Source: an uncultured Verrucomicrobiota bacterium (lineage in GTDB: Bacteria; Verrucomicrobiota; Verrucomicrobiia; Chthoniobacterales; SZAS-18). From it: DNA of 5,451 nt. The notes beneath the pieces are model-generated. The model was not told where the DNA came from. It worked only from the letters and a program-made list of their open reading frames with translations, and ran no database searches. Of this stretch, positions 1 to 5,451 are shown piece by piece. Made by a program: the position numbers and the translations under genes. How positions within the stretch are numbered: position 1 is the stretch's first letter; the number at the start of each line of letters is the position of its first letter. Location of the stretch: positions 1 to 5,451 of the forward strand of contig CALMVM010000222.1 of NCBI GenBank assembly GCA_937873255.1. Direction: 5' to 3'.

Positions 1-48
1 GGACCAGCGCGCGGGCGTAAAACGATCGGCACGGGCCCGTAGCCCCAT
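1..48 (-). CDS. Start of the third operon gene, partial; probably actC (NrfD-like quinol-binding membrane subunit of ACIII)
   Basis: Only the first 16 codons fall in the window, reading MGLRARADRFTPARWS and running off the left edge. The ATG at 48-46 is chosen because it sits 5 nt after AAGG, in the stretch AAGGTAGGG, the best ribosome binding site seen in the window. It begins 37 bp after the actB stop on the same strand, so it is almost certainly co-transcribed with actB. In known ACIII operons the gene after actB is actC, a multi-pass NrfD/PsrC-like protein that binds quinol, and that is an inference from position. The 16 residues themselves are arginine-rich and do not let me confirm the family. 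A GTG at 32-30 in another frame (MPIVLRPRAG) is an alternative start with a poorer ribosome binding site. Confidence 0.42.
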   Translation of the reverse strand, partial: MGLRARADRFTPARWS

Positions 49-57
49 CCCTACCTT
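49..57 (-). promoter_or_regulatory. Ribosome binding site of the gene after actB
   Basis: Reading the minus strand, AAGGTAGGG directly precedes ATG at 48-46. The AAGG core is spaced 5 nt from the start codon, and the overlapping GTAGGG adds further purines. This is clearly stronger than the sites before actA and actB, and it is what decides the start of the partial third gene. Confidence 0.6.
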
Positions 58-65
58 GATTGGAA

Positions 66-81
66 CGCCGCTGAAGCGGCG
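66..81 (-). other. Perfect GC hairpin between actB stop and the next gene
   Basis: On the minus strand CGCCGC-TTCA-GCGGCG forms a 6-bp all-GC stem with a 4-nt loop. It begins 4 nt after the actB TGA and ends 8 nt before the AAGG of the next gene. No T-run follows (TTCCAATC instead), so it does not look like an intrinsic terminator. It could be a transcript-stabilising or processing hairpin that sets different expression of actB and the gene after it. The structure is visible, the role is inferred. Confidence 0.5.
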
Positions 82-85
82 AGTT

Positions 86-3000
86 TCACCTCGCATCGTG
101 CGCCCCCTCCTTGGCCTCGTGGGAAACGCCCCCGCCGCGCGGTTGTTCCTGTTTGTCTTCCTGGATGTTCTTGCGCGGGTCGTTCGCGGGATTACCCAGG
201 AGCGTCTCGCCGACGAGCGTCGCGCCGGGCATCGCCGGGTTCGGATTGCGCAGGCGCGCCTGATAACTCACGCGCGGACGCACGTTGAGGTATTCAAGCA
301 TCTTATAGTCGCGGTCCTGTTCCTTGACCTTGGAAACCTTGCTCTCGGGGTCCTTGACGTTGCCGAACACAATCGCCCCCGCCGGGCAGACCTGCGCGCA
401 GGCCGTCGTGAACGAATCGCGCGGCACCTCCGTGTTCGCCGAATCGCGCGCGACCTGGAGCTGGCCGATCTTGGCTTCCTCGATGCGCTGCACGCAGAAG
501 GTACACTTCTCCATGACGCCGCGCATGCGCACGGTCACGTTCGGGTTCTTGGAGAGCTTCTTGATCTCATCCATCCCGTTCTTGCCGAACGGTCCGAGGT
601 ACGCCTGCGACTTGCCCTTCCACGGGCCGCTCTCGATGGGCTCGATGCTGCGCTCGTTGTAGTTGAAGAAATTAAATCGCCGCACCTTGTACGGGCAGTT
701 GTTGGAACAATACCGCGTGCCGATGCAGCGGTTGTAGGCCATCGCGTTGAGACCCTCTTCCGTGTGGATCGTCGCGTTGACCGGGCAGACCGTCTCGCAC
801 GGAGCGTTCTCGCAATGGTGGCAGGTGACGGGCTGCGTCAAAATCTGCGGGTCGTCGGAGAGCGTCGGGTCGAACGCCGGGTCGGTCTCGCTCCGGCCAC
901 CGTTGGGGTCGTTCTGCTTGGCACTGTCCTTCGTGCTGACGCCCGGTTCCTCCGGCGACGCCGTGCCCTCGACCGTCGAATAATAACGGTCGATGCGAAT
1001 CCAGTGCATCGCGCGACCGCGCTCCACCTGGTCCTTGCCGACGACGGGGATGTTGTTCTCCGCCTGACAGGCCACGACGCACGCGTTGCAACCCGTGCAG
1101 GTGTTCAGGTCAATCGCCATGCCCCATTGGTGCTGCGACTCCAGCGGTGGGTTGCGATACAGCGAGACGTTCGGCGGGATGTGGGCGTCCATGCCCATCA
1201 ACTGCACGAAGCTCTTGCCTTCCTTGAAATTGCTGCCCGCGTTCTGGCGGTACACGTCGATGGGCAACTCGCGCACGAGGTTGCGCCCTTCCATCGCCTG
1301 ATGCTGCTGGGTCGTGACGAGGTGGTACGTTTCGCCGGTCTTCTTGATCTTTGCGCCGGTGGCGAAATACGTCGTCTTGTCCGTGCGCAACGGGTACGCG
1401 TCGAAACCGGTGTTGCGCCCGACGCGTCCGGTGTGCGTGCGCCCGTAGCCGAGCGCGACCGTGACCGAATTATCCGCGTGGCCGGGCGAGAGCAGCACGG
1501 CCCCCTTCATCTTGCGTCCGCCGGGGATTTCGAGTTCCACCACGTCGGACACGGTGAAGTCGCCGTCCACGAACGCGCCGTTGCCGTACACGTTGAACGC
1601 CTGGTCATTGAGGCCGAGGCGCTTGGCGGTGCGCGGACTCATCAGCAGCGCGTTGTCCCAGCAAATCTTCGTGATGGGATGCGGCATCTCCTGCAACCAG
1701 CCGTTGTTGGAATAACGGCCGTCGTCCATCTTGTAGTCGCGCACGAGCACGACCTCCAGTTCGTCGGCGCTGGCGGCCGGCGCGGGAAGCTGGTCGTTGA
1801 AGTTCGCGTCGGCGTATTTCTTGACCGCGCCGATGTCGAAGTTAGCGGTCGCAGCCGGCTCCGCGAACGCCGTGTTGGGCACGAAGCCGTCGCGCAAAAA
1901 CGCGTTCCAAGCGAGGTCCTCGCTGACGCCGGCAGCCGGTTTGTTGATGCCCTTCCACGTCTCGCGCACGAGGTCGGGTTTATCGTTGGGCGTGCCGCCG
2001 CCGAGCATGACCATCAAATCGAGATCGGTCAGCCCGCCGAACAACGGCAAGATCATCGGCTGGATGATGTTGTACGTGCCGTCGGCCGAACGCGCGTCGC
2101 CCCACTGTTCGAGGAAATGCGCCTGTGGAATGTGCCACGAGGCCAGCGCGCTCGTCTCGTCCTCGTAATAGCCGAGGCGCACGACGTTGGCGACCTTCTT
2201 CTGGACGTTGGGCCAGTCGAGGTTGGCAAGCGCGTTGTAGACGGGGTTGCCGCCGAAGATGAACAGGTTGTTGATCTTCTTGGCGTTGATGTCCTCGGCG
2301 AGCTTGGAAATCGAAAGCGGCTCGGCACCGGCGCGTTCGGGCGCGGCGACGGGGACCAGCGTGTGGCCGATGTTGTCGAGCGCGCCGTTGATCGCCTGCA
2401 CGAGCGCGTGGACGACCGCCGGCTGGCGCGGCCCGGTAACCACGAGGCTCTTGCCCTTGTTCGCCAGCAAATCCTTGGCGACCTGGTTGAGCCACTCGTC
2501 GGACCCCTGGAACACCCCCACCCCGCTGTACGAACCGGCCAGCGCGTCGAGCGCGCCGCCGCCGATTTTCTTCGCCAGCGCCGCCGCGAACGCGCCGATG
2601 CGGCTGGCCTGGCAGCGCAGGCGGTGGTCCGCCATGCCGCCAGTGATCGTGAAACGGTTTTCCACGACGTAGAGCCGGTTCATCGAATCGGTCGCCTTGG
2701 CGACGCGGCGGCGGTTCGTGAAATCACGCGTGGCCTCGACGCCGCCCTCGTCCAGATCGAGGAAATCGCCGTCGAGCGAGAGCACCACATCGGCGCGGTC
2801 GAAACGCGGCATCAGCCGCAGACCGTTGCCGAACGCCGTGCGCGTGGCCTCGATCTCGTTGAAGGGCCGCAGCGGGTCATACAAATACCAGCCGAGTTGC
2901 GGGAACTGTTTCTTGAGTTCGCCCAGCAGCCGGTCGCGCGTGGGCGAGAAGGTTTCTTCGACGAGGATCGCCGTGTCCGCGCCGCCGTTGGCGAGCATGG

Positions 3001-3538
3001 TCTGGCGCAGGTCCTTGATGAAATCGGCGAACTTCGCCTGGTCGCTCGGCTGTCCGTTGTGGACGAACCCGCGCGAACGATCCGGGTCGTACAGATCGAG
3101 CAGCGCGCTCTGCGCGATGGGATCGGTCGCGCCGTTGCTGAGCGGATGGAGCGCGTTGCCTTCGAGCTTGATCGGACGGCCTTCCGTCGTCGTGGCGACG
3201 AGCGGCATCCCACCCCGGCGGCGGGGCATCGTCGTGGCGTAGAGAACCGTCTTGCCCGGGATCAGCCACTCGACCGACTTCGAGTAAGGCACCAGATAAG
3301 CCTCGGGACGGCGGCAGCCCGTCAGGCCGAAGCCCGCCAACGCCAGCGAACCGCCCATCAGCTTCAGGAAGGAGCGCCGCGAAACGTCGTCCCCTTCCAT
3401 CTCGGCCGCCCCGGCCGGAAATTCCCGCTCCAGGAACCCTCGGAACTCCGGGGTGTCCTGCAACTCCCCGAGACTGCGCCAATACTTGCGGCCGGTCGGG
3501 TTGGGCTGCTCGGGCGGATGTTGGAAAACGGTTTTCAT
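86..3538 (-). CDS. actB: ActB, molybdopterin-oxidoreductase-like/iron-sulfur subunit of Alternative Complex III
   Basis: An 1150-residue protein carrying electrons from the quinol-oxidising membrane subunits to the haems of ACIII. Residues 1-50 match the extended leader of Tat-variant MoCo/4Fe-4S proteins (GRKYWRSLGELQDTPEF at 16-32). They are followed by the twin-arginine motif SRRSFLK at 53-59, a hydrophobic stretch and LTGC at 72-75, which fits a lipobox. Residues about 80-740 are the molybdopterin-oxidoreductase-like B1 domain. It has only two cysteines (309, 626) and no N-terminal CxxC cluster motif, as expected for the cofactor-less Act domain. Residues about 800-1065 are the NrfC-like B2 domain with cysteines 814/817/820/824, 906/909/914/918, 938/944/948 and 1012/1015/1047/1051. 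Thr941 replaces the twelfth-position cysteine of the third motif, giving three [4Fe-4S] and one [3Fe-4S] cluster. The ATG at 3538 is preferred over TTG at 3553 because MKTV suits the family; the only ribosome binding site candidate is a weak GAAG at 3551-3548. It lies 40 bp after actA. Length is in the usual ActB range and the frame is intact. Confidence 0.95.
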   Translation of the reverse strand: MKTVFQHPPEQPNPTGRKYWRSLGELQDTPEFRGFLEREFPAGAAEMEGDDVSRRSFLKLMGGSLALAGFGLTGCRRPEAYLVPYSKSVEWLIPGKTVLYATTMPRRRGGMPLVATTTEGRPIKLEGNALHPLSNGATDPIAQSALLDLYDPDRSRGFVHNGQPSDQAKFADFIKDLRQTMLANGGADTAILVEETFSPTRDRLLGELKKQFPQLGWYLYDPLRPFNEIEATRTAFGNGLRLMPRFDRADVVLSLDGDFLDLDEGGVEATRDFTNRRRVAKATDSMNRLYVVENRFTITGGMADHRLRCQASRIGAFAAALAKKIGGGALDALAGSYSGVGVFQGSDEWLNQVAKDLLANKGKSLVVTGPRQPAVVHALVQAINGALDNIGHTLVPVAAPERAGAEPLSISKLAEDINAKKINNLFIFGGNPVYNALANLDWPNVQKKVANVVRLGYYEDETSALASWHIPQAHFLEQWGDARSADGTYNIIQPMILPLFGGLTDLDLMVMLGGGTPNDKPDLVRETWKGINKPAAGVSEDLAWNAFLRDGFVPNTAFAEPAATANFDIGAVKKYADANFNDQLPAPAASADELEVVLVRDYKMDDGRYSNNGWLQEMPHPITKICWDNALLMSPRTAKRLGLNDQAFNVYGNGAFVDGDFTVSDVVELEIPGGRKMKGAVLLSPGHADNSVTVALGYGRTHTGRVGRNTGFDAYPLRTDKTTYFATGAKIKKTGETYHLVTTQQHQAMEGRNLVRELPIDVYRQNAGSNFKEGKSFVQLMGMDAHIPPNVSLYRNPPLESQHQWGMAIDLNTCTGCNACVVACQAENNIPVVGKDQVERGRAMHWIRIDRYYSTVEGTASPEEPGVSTKDSAKQNDPNGGRSETDPAFDPTLSDDPQILTQPVTCHHCENAPCETVCPVNATIHTEEGLNAMAYNRCIGTRYCSNNCPYKVRRFNFFNYNERSIEPIESGPWKGKSQAYLGPFGKNGMDEIKKLSKNPNVTVRMRGVMEKCTFCVQRIEEAKIGQLQVARDSANTEVPRDSFTTACAQVCPAGAIVFGNVKDPESKVSKVKEQDRDYKMLEYLNVRPRVSYQARLRNPNPAMPGATLVGETLLGNPANDPRKNIQEDKQEQPRGGGVSHEAKEGAHDAR

Positions 3539-3578
3539 CGCAGACGACTTCAATGGAGCCGGTCAGGGCGGGAGAGTG

Positions 3579-4277
3579 TTATCGGTGGCAGCCAGCGCAG
3601 GTCACGGGCGGATTGACGTGCCACTTGTCCTTGAGTTCCTTGCCGAGGGTGTCCTGGGTGTAGGGTTTGCCGTCGGAGCCCTTGAGCGGGTTGCCGTCCT
3701 TGTCCTTGAGGTCTTCGACGCGCCAGTCCAGGTGCGTGATCTCGGCGAGCGGACGCAGGTTTTTCTCCGGGGCGCGGTGGCAGTTCAGACACCACGCCAT
3801 GCCCTGCGGCTCGTGCTGCCAGACGACTTCCATCTCGTTGATCTTGCCGTGGCAGCTCACGCACGAAACACCGCGGTTGACGTGCGCGGAGTGGTTGAAA
3901 TACGCGTAGTCGGGCAGCCGGTGGATGCGCACCCATTCGACGGGCTTGCCGCTCTGCCAGGAGTCGCGCACCGGCTGGAGCTTGGGGCTCTGGCCCTTGA
4001 TGGCGGTGTGGCAGTTCATGCACGTCTGCGTCGAGGGGACGTTCGAGTGCTCGCTGACCTCCACGTAGCTGTGGCAATACCGGCAATCCATCCCGAGCTG
4101 CTGGACGTGGATCGTGTGCTGGAAGGGTACGGGCTGCGTGGGCTGGTAGCCGACGCGCGTGTACTTCGGCGTGAAGTAATACCAGATGCCGCAGACGACG
4201 GCGGTGCTGACCAGTCCGCCGAAGAAGATCGCCTTCGGCGCGAGCGTGTTGGTCCAGCGGGGAAAGAGGTTGGCCAT
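3579..4277 (-). CDS. actA: ActA, membrane-anchored pentahaem cytochrome c subunit of Alternative Complex III
   Basis: A 232-residue cytochrome c subunit that takes electrons from the iron-sulfur clusters of ActB and passes them towards the terminal acceptor on the outer face of the cytoplasmic membrane. Residues 16-35 form one hydrophobic helix after a short basic N-terminus, with no clear cleavage site, so it is probably an uncleaved signal anchor. Five CxxCH haem-binding motifs follow: CRYCH at 65, CMNCH at 86, CVSCH at 139, CLNCH at 163 and CAGCH at 227. The last ends one residue before the C-terminus. Histidines 54, 57, 119, 129, 132, 155, 182 and 220 are available as distal haem ligands. 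Five haems, an N-terminal anchor and a position directly before actB identify ActA rather than a generic cytochrome c3/c7. The start is ATG at 4277-4275, with a weak GGA about 10 nt upstream. It is the first act gene after a 279-bp gap, so the operon promoter should lie just upstream. Confidence 0.95.
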   Translation of the reverse strand: MANLFPRWTNTLAPKAIFFGGLVSTAVVCGIWYYFTPKYTRVGYQPTQPVPFQHTIHVQQLGMDCRYCHSYVEVSEHSNVPSTQTCMNCHTAIKGQSPKLQPVRDSWQSGKPVEWVRIHRLPDYAYFNHSAHVNRGVSCVSCHGKINEMEVVWQHEPQGMAWCLNCHRAPEKNLRPLAEITHLDWRVEDLKDKDGNPLKGSDGKPYTQDTLGKELKDKWHVNPPVTCAGCHR

Positions 4278-4334
4278 GGGTGGTGATCCAGGGAACGGGT
4301 CAGCGGTGACTAGCGGACGGCGACCGCAGAGGGG

Positions 4335-4362
4335 ATGCTAAAGAGACAGGGTCGGTTTGCAA
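4335..4362 (-). promoter_or_regulatory. Candidate proximal promoter of the act operon
   Basis: On the minus strand TTGCAA (4362-4357) and TAGCAT (4340-4335) match 4 of 6 sigma70 consensus positions each, with a 16-bp spacer. The start point would be near 4328, leaving a leader of about 50 nt to the actA ATG. The -35 overlaps a dyad, GCAA-AATCGA-TTGC (4372-4359), whose centre contains the 8-bp palindrome AATCGATT, a possible regulator site. Matches are weak and sigma factor preferences of this organism are unknown. Confidence 0.3.
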
Positions 4363-4407
4363 TCGATTTTGCTACGAAAAAAGCCGCCCGCGAGGATGTG
4401 GAGAAAT

Positions 4408-4445
4408 GCGCTGCAAGCGAGAAGTTTAACGGGCGCTTGCGGCGC
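4408..4445. repeat. Long-armed inverted repeat (stem-loop) upstream of actA
   Basis: The arms are GCGC-T-GCAAGCG at 4408-4419 and CGCTTGC-G-GCGC at 4434-4445, with a 14-nt centre. There are eleven Watson-Crick pairs plus one position that is T:G in plus-strand RNA and C:A in minus-strand RNA. No T-run follows directly on either strand; a TTTTTT run on the minus strand is about 25 nt further on (4382-4377) and is not adjoined by a stem. It may be a leader structure if transcription starts at the distal promoter, or a DNA-level regulator site. Confidence 0.55.
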
Positions 4446-4498
4446 GCGAACGCAAAAACGGGCATGGACGGGTCGGGGCAAACCATGAGCGGAACCGC

Positions 4499-4528
4499 AT
4501 CGTAGGGCCGCCCGCGCGGGGCCGTCAA
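4499..4528 (-). promoter_or_regulatory. Candidate distal promoter upstream of actA
   Basis: On the minus strand TTGACG (4528-4523, 5 of 6 to consensus) and TACGAT (4504-4499, 4 of 6) are separated by an 18-bp GC-rich spacer that contains the 10-bp palindrome CCCGCGCGGG. The predicted start is near 4492, giving an actA leader of about 215 nt that would include the 4408-4445 stem-loop. The CRP-like dyad at 4545-4562 would be centred about 61.5 bp upstream of that start, which is the classical activator spacing. The assignment is inferred from sequence only. Confidence 0.33.
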
Positions 4529-4544
4529 CGGCGGAAACGCGTAT

Positions 4545-4562
4545 TTGTGAAAAATTTCACAA
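4545..4562. promoter_or_regulatory. CRP/FNR-family-like operator (TGTGA-N6-TCACA palindrome)
   Basis: TTGTGAAAAATTTCACAA is a dyad with perfect 8-bp arms around a 2-bp AA centre. It contains TGTGA-N6-TCACA, identical to the half-sites and spacing of the classical CRP consensus. It is an AT-rich island in GC-rich DNA. It lies across the last codon and the TGA of the glycosyltransferase-like gene and upstream of the act operon. As RNA it could fold into a short AU-rich hairpin, but no T-run follows on the minus strand, so a terminator role is less likely. Confidence 0.5.
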
Positions 4563-5451
4563 GCTCCCGCCGGGCCGGTCATCCAAGCGCAGCAGCACCC
4601 ACTGATTTTTGCCTGTGTCCCGCGTTCTCTTGTCGCCAACGCGTGCGATTACGGTGGAGATGCGTCCCTGGCGGGATAATGCCTCGACAACATCCCTCAC
4701 GTCCTCGTGACGGGCCAGCAGGTAGAGCGAGTGCCATGGCACGGCGTCAGGAGTCTGCACGTAGTCCGGCGAACGGCGCAGGTAAAAAAGAAACGGCAGA
4801 AAACCTGGCCGCAACACGGCGATGTTCCTTTTCTTGATAACAAGCGTCGTCTGAAGTTTCGCGCCGGCCTGATCGATAACCTCCGCCGCCTCAATGGCCT
4901 CTGCCGCTGGGCGCACGCTTTCGGTCCTTCGCAAAATCGGCACCGCACCGACGACATAAACCGCTGTAATGAGCGACATCGCCGCCGCGCTCGCCAGAGC
5001 CAGTGCGCCGACCTCCCGCCAATGGCCCAGGCGCTGGAACAGCCACATGGCCACGCCGGCGCATCCCGCACCGACCACCCACCGCCATGGCTCCCGGCTA
5101 CTAAAGGCCACCGCCACCGGCGCGACGAGCATGACGAGCCACAAGCAAACCGCCACCGTCCGCGCCCACACGACCGGCAGCCACGCGGGCAATCGCCAGT
5201 CGCGCACGAGGGTAAGCGCGAGCAACGCGCTGGCGGGCGTCAGCAGCGGCAGCGTGTAGCGTGGCTGTCCGCCCGGCGCGAGACTGACCGCCAGGAAACA
5301 CCCCGCCACCGCCCAACGCAGGCCGCGCGCGATGTTGTGGTCGAGGGCGGCGTCGGCGGTCTCGTCCGGCGCGGGCGACACCCGCCGGAACGCCAACGGC
5401 AGCAGGACCGTCCACGGCAGGTAATTGATGAGCCCGCGCGGGATGTTGAGC
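4557..5451 (-). CDS. Multi-pass membrane protein, ArnT/PMT-like (GT39-type) glycosyltransferase, C-terminal part
   Basis: The reading frame is open to the right window edge, so the 5' end is missing and 297 residues are seen; the TTG at 5396 is internal (frame continues upstream as NYLPWTVLLPLAF), not a start. Hydrophobic segments lie at about residues 6-21, 44-58, 65-82, 97-116, 123-138 and 147-172 of the visible part. A soluble C-terminal region of about 120 residues follows. The pattern GQPRYTLPLL after a helix, then RPAAEAIEAA and RPGFLPFLFYLRR in the tail, resembles the C-terminal half of ArnT/PMT-like glycosyltransferases, which move sugars from polyprenyl-phosphate carriers onto lipids, glycans or proteins on the outer face of the membrane. 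The catalytic acidic residues are in the N-terminal part and cannot be seen, so the substrate is unknown. It ends with TGA at 4559-4557, 279 bp before actA. It is on the same strand but probably a separate transcription unit. Confidence 0.68.
   Translation of the reverse strand, partial: LNIPRGLINYLPWTVLLPLAFRRVSPAPDETADAALDHNIARGLRWAVAGCFLAVSLAPGGQPRYTLPLLTPASALLALTLVRDWRLPAWLPVVWARTVAVCLWLVMLVAPVAVAFSSREPWRWVVGAGCAGVAMWLFQRLGHWREVGALALASAAAMSLITAVYVVGAVPILRRTESVRPAAEAIEAAEVIDQAGAKLQTTLVIKKRNIAVLRPGFLPFLFYLRRSPDYVQTPDAVPWHSLYLLARHEDVRDVVEALSRQGRISTVIARVGDKRTRDTGKNQWVLLRLDDRPGGSL

Noticed and set aside
86..3538. An active molybdenum enzyme (formate dehydrogenase, nitrate or polysulfide reductase) with fused electron-transfer domain
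   Set aside because: The molybdopterin-like half lacks the N-terminal cluster motif and has almost no cysteines, the ferredoxin part has the ACIII-type Thr substitution, and a pentahaem ActA precedes it; all point to the non-catalytic ActB.
3539..3553. TTG start for actB adding five residues
   Set aside because: ATG at 3538 is a better codon, MKTV suits the family, and the extension would place the weak GAAG inside the coding region without a better site upstream.
56..3616. A 1186-codon open frame on the plus strand opposite actB
   Set aside because: Its product is an Arg/Val/Ala/His-rich string without domains, and it lies opposite a gene with clear Fe-S motifs, Tat signal and full length. 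Long antisense frames are a common by-product of GC-rich codon use; no ribosome binding site or promoter supports it.
3453..4286. A 277-codon open frame on the plus strand opposite actA
   Set aside because: It is antisense to the five CxxCH motifs of actA, has no recognisable domain and spans the actA-actB junction, so it is a compositional shadow.
4500..4562. Rho-independent terminator after the glycosyltransferase-like gene
   Set aside because: Both the AU-rich palindrome and the GC-rich hairpin around CCCGCGCGGG lack a following T-run on the minus strand, so neither fits the usual terminator form.
4310..4639. A possible 109-residue small protein on the minus strand in the actA upstream region (or 50-60 residues from an internal ATG near 4488)
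   Set aside because: It overlaps the end of the glycosyltransferase-like gene in another frame, covers the stem-loop and promoter candidates, has no convincing ribosome binding site and an S/A/R/P-rich composition typical of chance translation.
1..5451. CRISPR arrays, tRNA or rRNA genes, insertion sequences, attachment sites
   Set aside because: No direct repeat series, cloverleaf-like sequence, transposase-like frame or terminal inverted repeats were seen on reading both strands.

Overview
The window is GC-rich bacterial DNA. Every gene that can be supported lies on the minus strand, so the biological reading order runs from position 5451 down to 1. The core is the start of an operon for Alternative Complex III (ACIII, Act), the cytochrome-bc1-independent quinol oxidising complex. 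It contains actA (pentahaem cytochrome c, 4277-3579) followed by actB (a fused molybdopterin-oxidoreductase-like and NrfC-like iron-sulfur subunit with an extended Tat signal, 3538-86). The first bases of a third gene, probably the NrfD-like actC, appear at the left edge. ACIII with this ActA/ActB arrangement is known from Bacteroidetes, Planctomycetes, Verrucomicrobia, Acidobacteria, Deltaproteobacteria and Chloroflexi. High GC plus the Tat-extended ActB suggests a Verrucomicrobia/Planctomycetes-type or similar environmental bacterium, but the window alone does not fix the phylum.

Layout from right to left: (1) 5451-4557, the C-terminal part of a multi-pass membrane protein that resembles an ArnT/PMT-type (GT39-like) glycosyltransferase, cut by the window edge. 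(2) 4556-4278, a 279-bp upstream region with an 18-bp near-palindrome of the TGTGA-N6-TCACA (CRP/FNR family) type lying across the stop of the preceding gene, two candidate promoters and a 12-position stem-loop. (3) actA. (4) a 40-bp gap. (5) actB. (6) a 37-bp gap with a perfect 6-bp GC hairpin and a good ribosome binding site, then the start of the next gene.

How the genes work together, from family knowledge: the NrfD-like membrane subunits of ACIII (ActC, ActF, outside this window) oxidise menaquinol or ubiquinol. Electrons pass through the iron-sulfur clusters in the C-terminal half of ActB to the haems of ActA and a monohaem subunit, and then to a cytochrome c or directly to a haem-copper oxidase that is often encoded in the same operon. 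The membrane glycosyltransferase-like gene is unrelated in function and ends before the act control region.

No wholly new system is evident. The points worth a second look are in the regulatory DNA upstream of actA, the combined Tat/lipobox signal of ActB, the actB-actC junction hairpin and the unassigned N-terminus of the third gene. The very long plus-strand open frames opposite actB and actA are antisense shadows.
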